NCBI GenBank assembly: GCA_964016985.1 | Contig: OZ024830.1 | Coordinates: 17,849,691 to 17,913,690, forward strand | Direction of reading: 5' to 3' | Source of the DNA: Anodontia alba | Lineage: Eukaryota > Mollusca > Bivalvia > Lucinida > Lucinidae | DNA: 64,000 nucleotides | Part shown: one piece after another, positions 63,640 to 64,000 of the stretch | Numbering within the stretch: position 1 is the first letter of the stretch | Layout of the letters: each line of letters starts with the position of its first letter | Notes under the pieces: generated by a model | Seen by the model: the letters and a program-made list of their open reading frames with translations, nothing else | The model's database searches: none | Told to the model about the DNA's origin: nothing | Translations under genes and position numbers: made by a program

Positions 63640-64000
63640 TATAAAGATTGTACAAATTAATGGTTTTATGTATCATTTTATATTAACATATATTTTATAG
63701 GCTGATATGAGGGGGATAGGGTTTGAAGCGATTTTAACATCATGTAGCGGGAGAAACGTTGCGTCGGCATCGGTATCACGTCATCACGTCGCTTAAGGGT
63801 AGTGATGCGGCATCGTGACGTTGCATCGACTTTGACTCGACGTTGGTCGCTTTGCACCCACTGGGTATTTACTGATGTATTAATAGACATGCAAGTATTT
63901 TACATAGTGTCTCATAATTCTTTCAAGAATTGTTCTGTGTATGTATGTATATTTGAATTTTTTATGTATTTCATATTGTACAGAAGTGAGACGCTAATAA
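63640..64000. other. No gene seen
   Basis: Contains CG-rich short inverted motifs (GATGCGGCATCGTGACG area, 63750-63850); nothing coding. Confidence 0.4.

Overview
The window is animal nuclear DNA, AT-rich by eye, with no prokaryotic gene organisation. It looks molluscan, most likely bivalve. The basis is an intact Cys-loop (nicotinic-type) receptor gene, complement-control (CCP/sushi) exons with GT-AG introns, CR1-like and RTE-like LINEs, Penelope-type reverse transcriptases, tRNA-headed SINEs, and many short hairpin elements. The species assignment is inference.

Layout. 1-2313: LTR fragment, a dispersed repeat and a palindromic MITE. 2322-6000: broken LINE on the minus strand with a 2A-like motif. 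6480-9250: satellite of about 160 bp monomers. 9300-12130: head-to-tail Penelope-type copies. 12620-13321: two inverted HPE-A elements. 13395-18600: a second copy of the 590-2000 repeat, enlarged by a LINE and other insertions. 18713-27813: mostly hairpin elements and tandem repeats. 27813-31053: tandem duplication carrying a dead receptor fragment (28441-28948) and an intact receptor gene (29791-31053). 31161-51966: MITEs, a third Penelope-type copy, decayed LINEs, SINEs and more HPE-A. 52138-60783: three exons, in compatible phase, of a secreted or membrane CCP protein whose introns are full of repeats. 60784-64000: more repeats and LINE debris.

Two host genes can be supported: the receptor and the CCP gene (its 3' end is not resolved). 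Almost everything else is mobile or tandem DNA. The dominant element is HPE-A: about 278 bp, 20-bp terminal inverted repeats ending CAT...ATG, and three internal hairpins of which the central one has arms of about 48 nt. I place 26 copies between 12620 and 61319, one nested inside another. The tip of its central hairpin (arms reading GTACTC.TTAGAA.CGCCTC) also occupies the centre of two other families with unrelated, TA-flanked termini (HPE-B and HPE-C). This shared module is the most interesting feature of the window.

Family names used below: HPE-A, HPE-B, HPE-C (elements sharing the hairpin core); PogoM (TA-flanked MITE starting CAGTCGACTC); HP-D (hairpin with GCAAACAGTGTAGACC arms); HP-E (hairpin with CAGCGAAGAC / CTGATCAGGG arms); HP-F (93-bp palindrome). 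No alignment or database search was run; all coordinates come from reading by eye and repeat edges may be off by several bases.
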